Positions 1-7,726 of a stretch of DNA of 34,042 nt are shown here, one piece after another (positions within the stretch are counted from its first letter, which is position 1; every line of letters starts with the position of its first letter). Below the pieces are notes generated by a model. It was given only the letters and a program-made list of their open reading frames with translations. It was not told the origin of the DNA and searched no databases. The DNA comes from Gammaproteobacteria bacterium (lineage in GTDB: Bacteria; Pseudomonadota; Gammaproteobacteria; UBA9214). The stretch covers positions 1,907,425 to 1,941,466 of the forward strand of contig CP070821.1 of assembly GCA_020344335.1 (NCBI GenBank), in the 5' to 3' direction. Position numbers and translations under genes: made by a program.

Positions 1-369
1 CGACTGTTCCGGTACCCTTGAGGGTTTGCTGAGAATGAACGTGGCTCCATACAGCATCAGCAGTGCGATTAACGCCTTGAGCCAGGCGCTGACCTCGGTG
101 AAGAAGGCCAGGTATACGAAACTCACCGCCATGGTGGCGAGCGCCAGGTATTTCGCCCTGTCCGGGATTACCCGGTGGGAACGCCACTGCTGCAGCGGTG
201 GCCCGAACAGCGGGTGCGTGTACAGCCAGAGATGAAAACGCCGTGAGCTCTTCGAGAACGCCCACAGGGCGAGCAGCATGAAGGGCGTCGTCGGCAAGCC
301 CGGCACCACGGTTCCGACGGCTCCCAGGCCAAAGAAACACCAGCCGAGCAGGAAATACAGGGGCCTCAT
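1..369 (-). CDS. DUF454 (YbaN-like) inner membrane protein, C-terminus cut by window edge
   Basis: An open minus-strand frame begins at an ATG at 369 and runs off the left edge without a stop, giving 123 residues. The N-terminus reads MRPLYFLLGWCFFGLGAVGT and continues with a PGLPTTPFMLLALWAFSKSS segment, which is the hallmark of the small DUF454/YbaN inner-membrane family. Hydrophobic stretches near residues 3-20, 25-40 and about 80-115 are likely membrane helices, with a polar FHLWLYTHPLFGP loop between them. The family is about 115-150 residues long, so most of the protein is present. Its biochemical function is not known. No strong ribosome binding site precedes the ATG and no nearby in-frame start lies upstream. 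Family assignment is fairly secure; physiological role is open. Confidence 0.8.
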   Translation of the reverse strand, partial: MRPLYFLLGWCFFGLGAVGTVVPGLPTTPFMLLALWAFSKSSRRFHLWLYTHPLFGPPLQQWRSHRVIPDRAKYLALATMAVSFVYLAFFTEVSAWLKALIALLMLYGATFILSKPSRVPEQS

Positions 370-764
370 AATGAAATGATTGTAGAACACGGCTGCATTT
401 TCGCCCAAGCCGGTGGATGCCCGGCCATGTGACGAGCGCAGCATCCGCTGTCAGGCACACGCCCCGGAGCCGGGTTCGCCGGGGCAGCAGCCTTGATTTT
501 ATTCCACTTTTCATTTAGCCGTCCCGGCCACTCCCGTGGTGGTGCCTGACTGTCTGCAACGGTGGGTTGCCTGTAGCACGAACCGTAGCGCTACCCGCAA
601 CCGGGAATGACCGGGACCGGTCGTACCCGGAAGTTTTGGTGTATTCGACCCCTTCAGGGCGCCTTGACGAGTAGCGATTTTTTTTCGGTAATCCAGTCGA
701 AACCGTAACTCTGCGATTAGAATCAAGTGCGAATGGTCTTGCATGCAAAACAAGGAGGGCAGAT
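370..764. other. intergenic region without a convincing gene
   Basis: This 395-base stretch separates the minus-strand DUF454 gene from the plus-strand membrane protein gene at 765. Short overlapping frames exist on both strands but resemble no known protein. A GC-rich stem-loop (GCCCCGG at 461-467 pairing with CCGGGGC at 479-485) is present, without a following T-run. A candidate promoter for the downstream gene lies at 664-692 and is listed separately. Confidence 0.5.
664..692 (+). promoter_or_regulatory. candidate sigma70 promoter for the membrane protein at 765
   Basis: TTGACG at 664-669 matches five of six bases of the -35 consensus. After a 17-base spacer, GGTAAT at 687-692 matches four of six bases of the -10 consensus. 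The predicted transcript would have a leader of roughly 65 bases. This rests on pattern only. Confidence 0.35.
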
Positions 765-1199
765 ATGTTTGGCAAACCATCATTAGTAACCCGGATCGCA
801 ATCGGCAAGGGGGTTGGTTTTTTGTTCGGGCTTGCCGGCTTTGTCCTTTTGCCCTATTTCCTGCCGGAAGCCGATTGGCTGCTGCGATGGGGGATATTGT
901 TGTGGTACACAACACTCGGCGCCATTATCGGCGTGTTTGGTGTTTTTACCTATCACCCGGTGCTAAAACTGCCCTTTCCCTGGTGGTTTCGTGCCCCGCT
1001 GATGGGTGCCTGGATGAACTTTGTTCTGACTTTCTTCGCCTATGACACGATGCAGGCCGTGATGGTGAACATGTTCGGTGAGGGAGGCGTCTTCCGCTCG
1101 CCGTTCTGGTTTACGGCAGAAGGCGCCATGGTGGGGTTGATCATTGGTTACTTTGCGACCCGCTATGGCGGTGAAGGAAAGGAAACTGTCGGTAAGTAA
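765..1199 (+). CDS. small multi-pass membrane protein of unknown function
   Basis: A 144-residue protein preceded by a strong ribosome binding site, AAGGAGG at 752-758, with a 6-base spacer before the ATG; this fixes the start. It is very hydrophobic, with about four likely transmembrane helices near residues 12-32, 40-62, 74-95 and 118-136. The loops carry aromatic and proline-rich motifs such as TYHPVLKLPFPWWFRAP, and the tail (RYGGEGKETVGK) is polar and probably cytoplasmic. I do not recognise the family. It is not obviously co-transcribed with the glycosylase gene 45 bases downstream, although both are on the plus strand. The excellent ribosome site and protein-like composition make it a real gene. 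Confidence 0.7.
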   Translation: MFGKPSLVTRIAIGKGVGFLFGLAGFVLLPYFLPEADWLLRWGILLWYTTLGAIIGVFGVFTYHPVLKLPFPWWFRAPLMGAWMNFVLTFFAYDTMQAVMVNMFGEGGVFRSPFWFTAEGAMVGLIIGYFATRYGGEGKETVGK

Positions 1200-1244
1200 T
1201 TTTCAAATCCAGGGGTCAGTACCGATAAAGTAGCGGGATTAACC

Positions 1245-1928
1245 GTGTTGCCCGCCCGCATGAGAATCATGAAGAATCCACAATTTCGCCGCAAGCTGCG
1301 CAGCGTCTTCGACGTGCTGCACGCGCACCACGGTCCCCAGCACTGGTGGCCAGGCGAAACGCCGTTTGAGATCATGGTCGGAGCCGTGCTGACCCAGAAC
1401 ACGGCCTGGTCGAATGTGGAGAAGGCCATCGGCAATCTTGTTGCAAGGAATAAACTCGATCCTGCAGCTATTGTTGCCGCCCGCAAGGATCACCTCGCCT
1501 CCTGGTTGCGGCCATCCGGTTATTTCAATATCAAGGCGACGCGACTTAAAAACTTCTGCCGCTGGTACCTGCAGGCAGGTGGTTTCAACCACCTGGATCG
1601 CCTGGGCACCGGAGAGTTACGCATGGCCCTGCTGGGTGTGAACGGTATCGGCAGGGAGACCGCCGATGATATCCTGCTGTATGCCTTTAACCGCCCGGTG
1701 TTTGTCATCGATGCCTACACGCGCCGCTTGTTTGAGCGCCTCGGGCTATATACCGGGGACGACGACTACGACGCCATGCGTCTTGCCATCGAGCAGGCGC
1801 TTGGTCCCGACGTGGCGTTATTTAATGAGTACCATGCCCTGATCGTCAGGCATGCCAAGGATATCTGCCGTGTCAGGCCGCGGTGTGCCGGGTGTGTCCT
1901 GAAACGGCGCTGCCCGTCGGCACAATAA
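1245..1928 (+). CDS. endonuclease III-like HhH-GPD DNA glycosylase with 4Fe-4S cluster
   Basis: A 227-residue member of the HhH-GPD base-excision repair superfamily, closest in style to the endonuclease III-related group that includes H. pylori MagIII. Visible features are an N-terminal QHWWPGETPFEIMVGAVLTQNT block, a helix-hairpin-helix LLGVNGIGRETADDIL (about 129-144), the catalytic aspartate D156 in FVIDAYTRR, and a C-terminal cysteine cluster C208, C214, C217, C223 that should hold a 4Fe-4S cluster. At the position where bifunctional Nth has its lyase lysine (GRKTA) this protein has glutamate (GRETA, E138), which suggests a monofunctional glycosylase. The substrate base cannot be read from sequence; an alkylated purine is plausible. 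The GTG at 1245 is the longest start; in-frame ATGs at 1260 and 1269 are equally possible. It converges with the next gene, 7 bases away. Confidence 0.85.
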   Translation: MLPARMRIMKNPQFRRKLRSVFDVLHAHHGPQHWWPGETPFEIMVGAVLTQNTAWSNVEKAIGNLVARNKLDPAAIVAARKDHLASWLRPSGYFNIKATRLKNFCRWYLQAGGFNHLDRLGTGELRMALLGVNGIGRETADDILLYAFNRPVFVIDAYTRRLFERLGLYTGDDDYDAMRLAIEQALGPDVALFNEYHALIVRHAKDICRVRPRCAGCVLKRRCPSAQ

Positions 1929-1935
1929 CGCAATT

Positions 1936-2502
1936 CTATCCCTGGCGGACTTCGGGCAGAATGTTTCCGCTGACCACTGCCTCGAGATCGAAGGCGTCTT
2001 CCGGCAGGGCTGCTTTTTCGATTTCTGACAACAGACCGTTGCGCTCAAGATAGGCAGCCTGGCTTTCGAACAGTGGCGGATCATTGATATCGAGAGGTTT
2101 TCCCTTGTGGACGGCCCTGCCCAGTATCCCGGTGTCCTGTGCCGTGATCCAGTACCTGGGAATGCCGAACACAAAGGCGGGTGCATACTTCAGGACCTCG
2201 TGTTTGGGTGTGCCCGTCCCGCCGACACGCTGCCGGATTCCGGGAGCATCGAAACACCACCATGCGTAGGGCCGCGTGCCCGGGTGTTCGTCTATCCATG
2301 AACTGAGTATTTTCTTTCGTGCGATCGACCACTCGAGTTTTACCGGGTCAGGGTCAAGCGCTGTGTGATAGACCCAGTCCGCACCGGTGTAGTAGGCATC
2401 GAATTCCGGTATCTTGTCCAGCATCCCGGCTTCAAAAAACCGCAACTTCCAGGCCGGCAACACTGCATTTTGCCGCTTTGTACTTCCAGATTTTACTGCC
2501 AT
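1936..2502 (-). CDS. phage-type hypothetical protein, orphan
   Basis: The frame is open from further upstream, but protein-like sequence begins at the ATG at 2502 (MAVKSGSTKRQNAVLPAWKL), preceded by a GGCGGGGGG stretch that can act as ribosome site; this gives 188 residues. Its centre contains GTRPYAWWCFDAP followed by RQRVGGTGTPKHE, and the C-terminal part has DPPLFESQAAYLERNGLLSE. From memory, similar proteins of unknown function sit near terminase and portal genes in prophages, where they describe land-marks such as WW-F-DAP, GGTGTP and FES-A-YL-R-GLL. No other phage gene is visible nearby, so it is either a prophage remnant or a domesticated gene. I cannot assign a molecular function. Family recognition is moderate. 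Confidence 0.6.
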   Translation of the reverse strand: MAVKSGSTKRQNAVLPAWKLRFFEAGMLDKIPEFDAYYTGADWVYHTALDPDPVKLEWSIARKKILSSWIDEHPGTRPYAWWCFDAPGIRQRVGGTGTPKHEVLKYAPAFVFGIPRYWITAQDTGILGRAVHKGKPLDINDPPLFESQAAYLERNGLLSEIEKAALPEDAFDLEAVVSGNILPEVRQG

Positions 2503-2647
2503 GACATGGCCCCCCGCCAACAGGTCACCAACGGTCGCGATCGACCTGTTACACATGGTAGTGCAAGTCATGGATACAAATCTGTGATTGCGTACTATTC
2601 GGGGTGTGAACAGGGTTGCAATAATGCAATCCAGGGAGAACGCCTGT

Positions 2648-3418
2648 TTACTGGCTGTCCGCAAAGACAAATTGCTGGCCGGTAATCCCCATGCTGTCCG
2701 GTCCCAGCAGGTAGAGGAAGGGATTGGTAACATCTGCCGGCAGATGCAGTCGGTTGCGATCTTCGGCAGGGTAGGCGATCGCACGCAACGCCGTGCGTGC
2801 TGCGCCCGGGTCGATGCTGTTGACACGTATCCCGGTGTTCGTTACCAGTTCATCCGCGAGTACCTGCATCATGTTCTCGATCCCGGCCTTCGAGATGCCA
2901 TAGGCACCCCAGTAGGCCTTGCCGTGGCGACCGACACGATCACTGTTGAACACGATAGCAGCCTCCTCCGGGCGCTCCAGGAGTGCGAGGCATGCCTTGG
3001 TCAGCAGGAAGGGCGCATGCAGATTCGTTTGCATGACTTCGTACCAGAGTTCGTCTTCGGTATGTGACAGGGGGGTCAGGGTGCCGAGGCAGGCGGCGTT
3101 ATGTACGAGGCCATCGAGCCGGCCGAATTCTTTTTCCAGCGTATCCGCGAGTGACTGGTAATCTCCCGGTGTTGCCCCCTTGAGATCCATGGGGTAAATG
3201 GCCGGTTCCGGGTGCCCGGCGTCCAGGATTTCATCATAGAGCGTCTCCAGACCCGGCACATTGCGGTCGAGCAGGACAACGGTCGCGCGGCAATTTGCGC
3301 AGGCGACTGAAACGGCGCGACCGATGCCATCTGCGGCCCCGGTAACCAGGATGACCCGGTTTTCCAGCAGGTCGTCCACAGGCTGCCAGGCGGGATCGAT
3401 GGTCTGGAAATTCGACAT
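2648..3418 (-). CDS. SDR family oxidoreductase, YciK-like
   Basis: A 256-residue short-chain dehydrogenase/reductase starting at the ATG at 3418 (MSNFQTIDPAWQPVDDLLEN). The frame is open upstream only because it reads through the repeat at 3458-3552. The Rossmann nucleotide motif VTGAADGIGRAV is near residues 24-35, NAA occurs in the usual central position, and the Y-x3-K catalytic pair is present in WGAYGISKAG. The WGAY context and the overall length resemble E. coli YciK and its Pseudomonas homologue beside ubiG-mupP. The catalytic serine position, thirteen residues before the tyrosine, is aspartate (NSDRVG), with serine one residue earlier. Substrate is unknown. It is the last gene of the minus-strand cluster that starts at mtaD. 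Confidence 0.85.
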   Translation of the reverse strand: MSNFQTIDPAWQPVDDLLENRVILVTGAADGIGRAVSVACANCRATVVLLDRNVPGLETLYDEILDAGHPEPAIYPMDLKGATPGDYQSLADTLEKEFGRLDGLVHNAACLGTLTPLSHTEDELWYEVMQTNLHAPFLLTKACLALLERPEEAAIVFNSDRVGRHGKAYWGAYGISKAGIENMMQVLADELVTNTGIRVNSIDPGAARTALRAIAYPAEDRNRLHLPADVTNPFLYLLGPDSMGITGQQFVFADSQ

Positions 3419-3457
3419 CAGCAGTTGCGCACTGTCCGTACTTGAGGAACGTCGGTT

Positions 3458-3552
3458 TGCGTCATCATTGCGGGCGGGGCGTAGCGGAGACCGGAATCCG
3501 GTTGCAGGGAGTCCATATAGTAATGGATTCCCGTTTTCGCGGGAATGACGAT
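3458..3552. repeat. dispersed palindromic intergenic repeat
   Basis: A roughly 95-base unit between rmuC and the SDR gene. Its right end holds the perfect 7-bp stem ATTCCCG (3527-3533) and CGGGAAT (3540-3546) with a 6-base loop, followed by GACG. The left end, CGTCATCATTGCGGG, partly mirrors the right end. Inside is GTAGCGGAGACCGG with a small ACCGG-AAT-CCGGT stem. The minus-strand reading yields the RHSRENGNP-type peptide that I know as the signature of dispersed non-coding repeats in proteobacteria. Related sequence occurs at 14403-14707. It may cap the rmuC transcript, but it has no T-run. Confidence 0.65.
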
Positions 3553-3563
3553 AAAGAAATGAT

Positions 3564-4844
3564 TCAGGACTTACTGACCGTTTCTTCCGGCGTTTCAATG
3601 CTGCGCGCTATGTGATCGATCTGCTCCGGTTCGGGGACCTGCTTTCTGGCCTTGATGCCCATCTCGGTAAACTTGCGGGCACTCGGGAGGATGCGGGTGT
3701 CGAATGAGCCGACTGCCTTGTTGTAGGTTTCCACGCTGCCGTTCAGGCTGCGTCCCAACCGGGAAAGATGTTCACCGAAGGTGGCCAGGCGGGAGTACAT
3801 CTCCTGGCCGAGTTCGCGGATGGCCTCGGCATTTTCGGCCAGCGCCTCCTGACGCCAGCCATAGGCCACCGCACGCAGCAGTGCGACAAAGCTGGTCGGT
3901 GTCGCCAGGATAACCTGCTGGGATAGCGCATCTTCCAGCAGGCTGTGGTCGAGATCCAGTGCGGCTGCCAGGAACTGGTCACCGGGGATGAAGAGGACGA
4001 CAAAATCCGGGCTGTGCGGGAACTGGGCCCAGTAGCTTTTGCCGGCCAGTTCCCGGACACGTTCGCGCACATTCCGGGCGTGGTGTTCCAGGTGTGACTT
4101 GCGGGTTACGTCATCGGTGGCCTCGATGGCCTCCAGATAGGCATCCAGCGGGGTCTTCGAGTCCACCACGATCTCGCGCCGGTCCGGCATGCGGATGACC
4201 ATGTCCGGTCGCAGCTTGCCGTCCTCGGTCGGTACCGATTCCTGTTCAAAAAAGTCGCAGTGTTCCACCATGCCGGCGAGCTCGGCCAGGCGCTTCAGCG
4301 TCAGCTCGCCCCACTGCCCGCGGACCTCGGGACGCCGCAGGGCGGTCACGAGGTTGCGCGTTTCGTTCTGCAGCAGCCGGTGGGAGTCGGCAATGGTCTC
4401 CAGTTGTTTCGTCAGGGCGCCGTGGGCCTCCTGGCGTGCATTCTCCATCTTGCGGATCTGGGATTCGGTCTTGTCGAGTGCTTCGCGAATCGGCTTGACC
4501 AGGTTCTCGACCGCCTTCTCGCGTTTTTCCAGATCCTCTTCCGCCTTGACCTGGAACTTGCCGAGGTTTTCGCGGGCAAGCCGGAGAAATTGCTCGTTGT
4601 TGTCCTTGAGGGCGCTCGAGGCCATGGCATTGAAGGTGTCCTTGAGCTGCTGTGACATGGCGCCATAGGCTTCCTTCTGCTCCCTGGATGACTTGCGTTC
4701 GAATTCCAGCTCGGTTTCAAGACGGGTATTTTCACGCTGCACTCCGTGCAGCCTGCCGCGCAGCAACAGATAACCTGCCAGTGCGCCGGCCAATACGGCG
4801 ATAATGGCAACAGACAGCAATACTGGTATCTGGTCAGCAAGCAT
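3564..4844 (-). CDS. rmuC: DNA recombination protein RmuC
   Basis: A 426-residue RmuC family protein. An N-terminal transmembrane anchor (residues about 7-28, VLLSVAIIAVLAGALAGYLL) is followed by a long charged coiled-coil region (about 30-170), rich in Glu, Lys, Arg and Gln. The conserved nuclease-like RmuC domain then begins at about 175 with RPEVRGQWGELTLKRLAELAG and contains PDMVIRMPDRREIVVDSKTPLDAY. E. coli RmuC limits inversions at short inverted repeats and is predicted to be a nuclease; the reaction is not established. Length fits the family (about 400-475). It starts 29 bases downstream of the HAD phosphatase stop and is probably in its operon. The dispersed repeat lies just after its stop. 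Confidence 0.95.
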   Translation of the reverse strand: MLADQIPVLLSVAIIAVLAGALAGYLLLRGRLHGVQRENTRLETELEFERKSSREQKEAYGAMSQQLKDTFNAMASSALKDNNEQFLRLARENLGKFQVKAEEDLEKREKAVENLVKPIREALDKTESQIRKMENARQEAHGALTKQLETIADSHRLLQNETRNLVTALRRPEVRGQWGELTLKRLAELAGMVEHCDFFEQESVPTEDGKLRPDMVIRMPDRREIVVDSKTPLDAYLEAIEATDDVTRKSHLEHHARNVRERVRELAGKSYWAQFPHSPDFVVLFIPGDQFLAAALDLDHSLLEDALSQQVILATPTSFVALLRAVAYGWRQEALAENAEAIRELGQEMYSRLATFGEHLSRLGRSLNGSVETYNKAVGSFDTRILPSARKFTEMGIKARKQVPEPEQIDHIARSIETPEETVSKS

Positions 4845-4873
4845 GGTGCTTCATCATATCACTGCAGTGCCTG

Positions 4874-5542
4874 TCAGGGCTGGCCGTTGTGCTCCAGCCA
4901 ATACAGCAGATCCCGGGGCGATTCGAGCATTCCGTCGGCCTGCCATTCATGGGGCCGGTCACCATCCATGAAATAACCGAACAGGGCGACCAGGGTATGC
5001 ATATTGGCATTCTTGCCTGCCTCGATGTCGCGCCGGGCATCCCCTATATAGACACACTGTTCCGGCCGGCTGCCGGCCTTTGCACAGGCATGCAGCATCG
5101 GGGCGGGATGGGGCTTGCGTTCCTTCAGTGTATCTCCGCTGACGACACAGGCCGCACGCTCCAGCAGTCCGAGGTCCTGCAGCAGGGGTTCGGTGAGCCA
5201 TGCCGGCTTGTTGGTTACCACGCCCCAGTTGCGGCCGTTCTGTTCCAGCTGTTCGAGCAGTTCTGTCATGCCGGGGAATGGCCGGGTCTTGTTGGACAGG
5301 TTGTCACGGTAGACCGACAGCAGGCGCTGGCGCAACGGTTCGAATCGGGGGTCGGTCTCATCCAGTCTGAAACCGAGCTTGATAAGCGCCATGCCACCGT
5401 GTGATACCGCGCCGCGAATGGTTGCATAGGGGAGTGGTTCATGCCGGTTTTCGACGAGGACGGTGTTCAGTGCATCGGCCAGGTCCGGGGCCGTATCCAG
5501 CAGGGTGCCATCGAGATCAAACAGGACTGTGTTTATCTGCAT
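4874..5542 (-). CDS. HAD phosphatase: phosphoglycolate phosphatase or MupP
   Basis: A 222-residue HAD hydrolase of the Gph type from the ATG at 5542; a TTG three codons upstream (5551) is also in frame. The nucleophile motif DLDGTLLDT is at residues 9-17 (D9 nucleophile, D11 acid/base). Motif II VTNKP lies at about 120, the motif III lysine is in LKERKPHPAPML, and motif IV GDARRDIEAGKNA follows. Two readings are possible. Gph clears 2-phosphoglycolate. MupP, its Pseudomonas paralogue, dephosphorylates N-acetylmuramic acid 6-phosphate in peptidoglycan recycling. The neighbourhood (gyrA, mtnA, mtaD, ubiG upstream and an SDR gene downstream) matches that of P. aeruginosa mupP, and the length of about 225 residues also fits. 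I lean to MupP but leave the symbol empty. Confidence 0.85.
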   Translation of the reverse strand: MQINTVLFDLDGTLLDTAPDLADALNTVLVENRHEPLPYATIRGAVSHGGMALIKLGFRLDETDPRFEPLRQRLLSVYRDNLSNKTRPFPGMTELLEQLEQNGRNWGVVTNKPAWLTEPLLQDLGLLERAACVVSGDTLKERKPHPAPMLHACAKAGSRPEQCVYIGDARRDIEAGKNANMHTLVALFGYFMDGDRPHEWQADGMLESPRDLLYWLEHNGQP

Positions 5543-5559
5543 GCCCGGCAACGGGAAGG

Positions 5560-6276
5560 TCAGGCCTTGCGAAAACTGGCCAGGTAATTGACTGAAACGT
5601 CGGTGCCGAGACTGTATTCCCGGGTCAGCGGGTTGTAGCTCATCCCGGTCAGGTCGGTAAGTTGCAAGTCGCTGGCCCGGGCCCAGGACTCCATCTCCGA
5701 TGGCCGGATAAACTTGCTGTACTCATGCGTACCTTTCGGGAGTATGTTGAGGAGATATTCCGCTCCGATCACTGCGAACAGCCACGCCTTCGGATTCCGG
5801 TTGATGGTCGACAGGAACAACTGGCCGTCGTCCTTTAGCAGTTGTGCGCAGGCGTGGATGACGCCCGCTGGGTCTGGGACATGCTCCAGCATTTCCAGGC
5901 AGGTAACCACGTCATAGCTGTCGGGTTGCTGCTCCGCCAGTTGCTCTGCGGTGACCTGACGGTAGTCGATTTCCAGACCGGATTCATGCTGGTGCAGGCG
6001 TGCCACGTTCAGTGGCGCCTTGCCCATGTCGATCCCGGTGACGATTGCGCCGTGTGTTGCCATCGCTTCGGTCAGCAGCCCACCGCCACAGCCGACATCC
6101 AGTACCTGCTTGCCTTTCAGCCCCTGCTGGCCGGCTCGTGCCTCGATATAGTCCAGCCGCAAGGGGTTGATGTCATGCAGCGGCTTGAACTCACTTTTGG
6201 GGTCCCACCAGCGGGCGGCCAGTTTTTCAAACTTGTTGATCTCGCCGGGATCGACGTTGTGTACGGTCTCTGACAT
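5560..6276 (-). CDS. ubiG: ubiquinone biosynthesis O-methyltransferase UbiG
   Basis: A 238-residue class I SAM methyltransferase. The N-terminus [20 protein letters not shown] and the following [15 protein letters not shown] are diagnostic of UbiG. The SAM-binding motif [16 protein letters not shown] is at about residues 59-74, and [15 protein letters not shown] forms the later methyltransferase motifs. UbiG performs both O-methylations in ubiquinone synthesis, of 2-polyprenyl-6-hydroxyphenol and of demethylubiquinol. Presence of ubiquinone synthesis fits the quinol-dependent NapC encoded later in the window. It starts 14 bases after mtaD and ends 17 bases before the HAD phosphatase, so the three genes are probably co-transcribed. 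Length matches E. coli UbiG (240 residues). Confidence 0.97.
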   Translation of the reverse strand: MSETVHNVDPGEINKFEKLAARWWDPKSEFKPLHDINPLRLDYIEARAGQQGLKGKQVLDVGCGGGLLTEAMATHGAIVTGIDMGKAPLNVARLHQHESGLEIDYRQVTAEQLAEQQPDSYDVVTCLEMLEHVPDPAGVIHACAQLLKDDGQLFLSTINRNPKAWLFAVIGAEYLLNILPKGTHEYSKFIRPSEMESWARASDLQLTDLTGMSYNPLTREYSLGTDVSVNYLASFRKA

Positions 6277-6290
6277 GGATGAGATTTCTG

Positions 6291-7613
6291 CTATCTATCG
6301 GTGCTGCGGATCTTCGTTTGCCAGGCACGTGTCCTTTGGAGGATTTCATTGCCGTCAAGGGTTGTCAGGCGACGTTCCTTGAGCAAGTGCTGTCCCGCTA
6401 CCCAGACATCGGTCACCTGTTCCCGGCTGCAAGCATATACCAGTTGCGAGACCGGGTCATAAAGTGGCCGGGTCTCCAGGGTATCCAGGCGGACGGCGGT
6501 CAGATCGGCCCACTTTCCGGGTACGAGAGAACCGGTGTCCTCTCCCAGCCCCAGCGCCTTGGCCCCGTTCAGGGTAGCCATCCGGAGCACAGTCCCTGCC
6601 GGCAGGGCACTGGCATCACCGCTGGTTGCCTTGGCAAGCAAGGCGGCGCTGCGCATTTCCCCGAGCATGTCTAGGTCATTGTTGCTGGCCGCGCCATCGG
6701 TACCGAGTGCAATATTGACCCCGGCCCGCGCCAGTTCAACCACGGGGGAGAAGCCGCTGGCGAGTTTCATGTTGGATTCGGGGCAGTGCACGACATGACC
6801 GCCTCCCTCCGCATATTGACGGATCTCGTCGGCAGTCAGCTGGGTCATGTGGACGGCCAGCAGGGCAGGGGAGATGAGTCCCAGGTCCTGCAGCCGGGCC
6901 AGGGGTCGCTTGCCGGTCAGTTCCAGTGCCTTGCCGACCTCAGCGGCAGTCTCGTGCACGTGCATGTGGATGCTTATATCCAGCTCGTCGGCAAGCACGC
7001 GAATATGCTCCAGCGGTGCGTCGGAGACGGTGTAGGGTGCGTGCGGTGCAAACAGGGTGCTGATCAGCGGGTCGCTGCGGTAGCGGTCATGAACCTCCAG
7101 TCCCTTGGATATGTATTCATCCGCATCCTGTGCCCATATCGTGGGGAAATCGAGGATAATCAGTCCTGCGCAGACACGGATGCCGCTGTGTGCTGCAACT
7201 CTTGCGGTGACATCAGGGAAAAAATACATGTCGTTGAAACAGGTTGTCCCGCTGCGCAGCATTTCCGCGATCGCAAGCTGTGTACCGTCATGTACGAAGT
7301 CCTCATTTACCCAGCGGGATTCCGCAGGCCAGATGTGCCGGTTCAGCCACTCGTCGAGCGGCAGATCATCCGCGATACCGCGCAGCAGGGTCATGGCGGC
7401 ATGGGTATGGGTATTGACGAGCCCCGGTATCAGCAGGTGCCGGCCGAGGTCATGTTCGATATCGGCCCGGTAAGTCTCGCGCGCCTGCTGCGCAGGAAGC
7501 ATATCCACAATCCGCCCTTCATTCACCGCAAGGCTGTGGTTTTCGTAGACGGTCGCATCCGGTTCTACGGGAGCTATCCAGCGGGCATGGATAAGGCTGT
7601 CAATGGTTTGCAT
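6291..7613 (-). CDS. mtaD: 5-methylthioadenosine / S-adenosylhomocysteine deaminase
   Basis: A 440-residue amidohydrolase of the TRZ/ATZ group. Metal ligands are visible: H69 and H71 in [13 protein letters not shown], a histidine in IHMHVHE (about 218-220), the later histidine in VHMTQL (H255), and D306 in [15 protein letters not shown]-terminal beta-strand domain returns with [16 protein letters not shown]. MtaD deaminates methylthioadenosine to methylthioinosine, and some members also act on S-adenosylhomocysteine. Together with mtnA at 9415 it supports the inosine branch of methionine salvage known in Pseudomonas, where mtaD and mtnA are neighbours of gyrA. It is the first gene of the minus-strand cluster. 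No strong ribosome site is seen before the ATG at 7613. Confidence 0.9.
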   Translation of the reverse strand: MQTIDSLIHARWIAPVEPDATVYENHSLAVNEGRIVDMLPAQQARETYRADIEHDLGRHLLIPGLVNTHTHAAMTLLRGIADDLPLDEWLNRHIWPAESRWVNEDFVHDGTQLAIAEMLRSGTTCFNDMYFFPDVTARVAAHSGIRVCAGLIILDFPTIWAQDADEYISKGLEVHDRYRSDPLISTLFAPHAPYTVSDAPLEHIRVLADELDISIHMHVHETAAEVGKALELTGKRPLARLQDLGLISPALLAVHMTQLTADEIRQYAEGGGHVVHCPESNMKLASGFSPVVELARAGVNIALGTDGAASNNDLDMLGEMRSAALLAKATSGDASALPAGTVLRMATLNGAKALGLGEDTGSLVPGKWADLTAVRLDTLETRPLYDPVSQLVYACSREQVTDVWVAGQHLLKERRLTTLDGNEILQRTRAWQTKIRSTDR

Positions 7614-7726
7614 GCGGTGACGGCGTTGGCTTCTGAAATACAGGGAGAATTGCGGTAGCAGGAGTCGTGCGGGAGTGCAGACCGGGCCGGCAGTGCCCGG
7701 TCTGCAGACACTGACAAGGACCCGGG

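Noticed and set aside
461-485. GC stem-loop as a terminator
   Set aside because: No T-run follows on either strand.
511-915. Overlapping minus-strand frames upstream of the membrane protein at 765
   Set aside because: Low-complexity basic translations without homology; they overlap a gene with a strong ribosome site.
2503-2826. N-terminal extension of the phage-type protein up to 2826
   Set aside because: The extra 108 residues overlap the SDR gene region antisense and are not protein-like; ATG 2502 with a purine-rich upstream is better.
6786-7658. Plus-strand open frame (290 codons) opposite mtaD
   Set aside because: Shadow of the mtaD gene with no motifs; start and stop have no relation to neighbours.
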